Shown here one piece after another: positions 6,095 through 7,484 of a stretch of 7,484 nucleotides of DNA. The DNA comes from Chloroflexota bacterium (GTDB lineage Bacteria > Chloroflexota > Anaerolineae > Anaerolineales > JACQED01). Position numbers and translations under genes: made by a program. The stretch is taken from assembly GCA_016200785.1 (NCBI GenBank), contig JACQED010000116.1, forward strand, positions 1 to 7,484, written 5' to 3'. A model generated the notes under the pieces. It did not search any database. It was not told the DNA's origin and worked only from the letters and a program-made list of their open reading frames with translations. Position 1 is the first letter of the stretch. Every line of letters begins with the position of its first letter.

Positions 6095-7484
6095 CTCCCT
6101 CTCCGCTTCCCCCAACTTCCTCACCACCAACAACTCATTCCCCCCGTCGTCAATCACCTTCACTGCAATCTGCACGCGCTGGCCCGCCGCGAACGGCTCA
6201 CTCACGGTCCCGGCCAGATGATCCCAAACCGAGTCTTCGTAACTCGCCTTCAACGCACGCTTGAGATTCTCCCATGCGCTGGTGCGCGGGAAGAAGGCTT
6301 GTGAGACGTGGAAGCACAGGTCGTTGTAGTCGGCGTCGAGCAACCACGCCGGCACATCGTCGCCCGCCCGGTGATCGGTTTCCATGCGGATCGGGTCGAA
6401 TACGTCCAGCCCCAGTAGTTCTACTTGAAAGAGCGTTTCCCCGTCGTCGCTCTTACGCTTGAGCCGGGTGAGTTTCACGTCCGGCGAGCCAACAATGGAG
6501 AAGATTTGGCTGGAGCGCAGGTTCTTGAGCAGGTCGCCCATGATCAGGTCGGGCGTGGCCTGCACGTAAGTCGCCGCGATGCCGATCGCCGTTTCGCATT
6601 TCTCGACCAACTGCCGGGCGTTGGGCTGGATGGCGAAGCCGATGACGTACAGGTGCGAGTACGACTTAGCGAAGGCTTCTTTGGCGGCGTTGAAGACGAG
6701 CGTTTCGGTCACCGCGCCGTTCTCCGGGCCGAACACAAACGCTACTGGTTTCTGCGATAGCGGCAACCGCCGCCCACTCTTCTCTTCGGCCTCGTCTACC
6801 ACGTCCATCAGCGATGGCTTCTGTCCCGGCGCGCTTGCGTCCACCATTGCTTCGGCAGACAGCGACAGACTCTTCGTCGGCGGCCTCACGTTCTTGAACG
6901 TCACCGTCCGGTTGTCCGGCAGACGCAGTGTCGCCACCCGCCGCAGCGCCTCCAGCATTCGCGCTTGGTAATCGTGGAGCGTGGAGGGTAGAGCGTGAAG
7001 CGACTCCTCTCGCTCCACGCTCGACGCTTCACCCTCCACGTCCATCGGCGTCGGAATCGTCGCATCCACCGTAAACGGCCCGCACACCCGCGTCACCCCG
7101 CTCACTTCTTCGGGCCGATCCACCAGCACTTCCTCTTCCGGCGGCTCGTTCTGCGCGATGGATTTGAGCGTGACGTGCGGGACAATGCCGCCGATCTCCT
7201 CGCCGCGCTTGTTTTGTTTGCGCTTGTAAACGAACCCGCCCGCCGGGCCGCGACTCTCGTCTTTGAGATCGTAATACGGGAAGGTGGCGGTGAGCAATCG
7301 CTGGCGGGCGAGGGCCAGCGGCACGCGCGAGGTGTCAATCGTAATCCACCGCCGCCCCCACTGCTCGGCGACGTAGGCCGTTGTCCCACTCCCGCACGTC
7401 GGGTCGAGCACCAGGTCGCCGGGGTCGGTGGTCATCAGGAGACAACGCTCGATCACCCTTTGCGCAGTCTGAACGACATAGAAC
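6089..7484 (-). CDS. Site-specific DNA-methyltransferase (amino-MTase, beta-type), C-terminal part; 5' end outside window
   Basis: The reading frame is open to the window edge. Codons upstream of the internal GTG at 7456 read FYVVQTAQR and continue into VIERCLLMTTDPGDLVLDPT, so that GTG is not the start. Numbered from it, SAM-binding motif I is DPTCGSGTT (residues 18-26), followed by a motif II-like strand, RRWITIDTS. In beta-type amino-methyltransferases the catalytic DPPY/DPPF motif IV precedes motif I, so it should lie upstream of the visible part. The protein then runs about 430 residues past motif I, with a conserved-looking C-terminal block near residues 235-450 (FVFGPENGAV, YVIGFAIQPNA, PAWLLDADYND). 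From memory, similar extensions occur in methyltransferases paired with type III-like restriction helicases. Its expected role is to methylate the target site and protect self DNA from the restriction subunit encoded two genes downstream. The target base and site cannot be read from this portion. A heptamer-repeat hairpin is embedded around residues 139-162. It ends with TGA at 6091-6089, 34 bp before the ATPase gene. Confidence 0.9.
   Translation of the reverse strand, partial: FYVVQTAQRVIERCLLMTTDPGDLVLDPTCGSGTTAYVAEQWGRRWITIDTSRVPLALARQRLLTATFPYYDLKDESRGPAGGFVYKRKQNKRGEEIGGIVPHVTLKSIAQNEPPEEEVLVDRPEEVSGVTRVCGPFTVDATIPTPMDVEGEASSVEREESLHALPSTLHDYQARMLEALRRVATLRLPDNRTVTFKNVRPPTKSLSLSAEAMVDASAPGQKPSLMDVVDEAEEKSGRRLPLSQKPVAFVFGPENGAVTETLVFNAAKEAFAKSYSHLYVIGFAIQPNARQLVEKCETAIGIAATYVQATPDLIMGDLLKNLRSSQIFSIVGSPDVKLTRLKRKSDDGETLFQVELLGLDVFDPIRMETDHRAGDDVPAWLLDADYNDLCFHVSQAFFPRTSAWENLKRALKASYEDSVWDHLAGTVSEPFAAGQRVQIAVKVIDDGGNELLVVRKLGEAEREK
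6973..7040. repeat. Inverted pair of tandem heptamer tracts (hairpin) inside the methyltransferase gene
   Basis: On the plus strand 6973-7000 is four heptamers of the type CGTGGAG (variants GGTAGAG, CGTGAAG). 7001-7012 is a 12-base loop beginning CGA and ending TCG. 7013-7040 is four heptamers of the complementary type CTCCACG (variants CTCGACG, CTTCACC). Aligned as arms, 23 of 28 positions pair, and the outer 7 pair perfectly; a continuous 10-bp perfect match also exists between 6980-6989 and 7031-7040. The element is translated as a Glu/Ser-rich linker, about residues 139-162, without breaking the frame. Confidence 0.85.

Noticed and set aside
5041..6264. 407-codon plus-strand open frame opposite the ATPase gene
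   Set aside because: It is antisense to a gene with clear Walker and TOPRIM motifs, crosses two genes, ends in low-complexity Pro/Ser-rich sequence from the heptamer tract, and shows no recognisable domain. Long antisense frames are expected in GC-rich DNA.
6973..7040. CRISPR array or rho-independent terminator reading of the repeat hairpin
   Set aside because: Units are 7 bases without spacers, no T-run follows, and the element sits in the middle of an open coding frame.
7454..7456. GTG at 7456 as the methyltransferase start
   Set aside because: The frame stays open upstream to the window edge and the upstream residues (FYVVQTAQR) continue the family pattern before motif I, so the gene is truncated by the window.

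Overview
The window is a compact block of six co-directional genes, all on the minus strand (transcription runs from position 7484 towards 1). Base composition is GC-rich. The gene content is a restriction-type defence operon followed by membrane and respiratory-assembly genes. Tandem heptanucleotide repeats and the overall style point to a free-living aerobic environmental bacterium. I lean to Chloroflexota, but this is inference only: no rRNA or other phylogenetic marker is present.

Defence part (about 7484 to 1394). First comes the 3' part of a beta-type amino-DNA-methyltransferase gene whose start lies outside the window (motif I and a roughly 430-residue C-terminal extension are visible). 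After 34 bp follows a 547-residue protein that joins an SMC/RecF-like ABC ATPase to a TOPRIM/DUF4435-like nuclease module. Overlapping it by an ATGA is a 1006-residue DEAH helicase with a C-terminal PD-(D/E)XK nuclease, recognisable as a BPTD_3080-family, type III-like restriction subunit. Methyltransferase plus helicase-nuclease make a type III-like restriction-modification pair. The ATPase-TOPRIM gene between them is the unexpected component and suggests a composite defence system with two potential nucleases.

Membrane and respiratory part (1397 to 1). The restriction gene overlaps by another ATGA with a hemolysin III/PAQR-type seven-helix membrane protein. One base further on is a small M50-like membrane protein in which the catalytic Glu of HExxH is Gln (HQLGH). 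Eight bases further on is the N-terminal part of a SURF1-family cytochrome-oxidase assembly protein, cut by the window edge. These three may be resident host genes onto which the defence operon abuts, or the PAQR protein may have become part of the operon.

The longest non-coding stretch is 34 bp, so no region needs a separate explanation. No tRNA, rRNA, CRISPR array, insertion sequence or clear terminator was seen. Two tracts of degenerate heptamer repeats stand out: one forms a near-perfect inverted hairpin inside the methyltransferase reading frame, the other covers the methyltransferase stop codon and most of the gap to the next gene.
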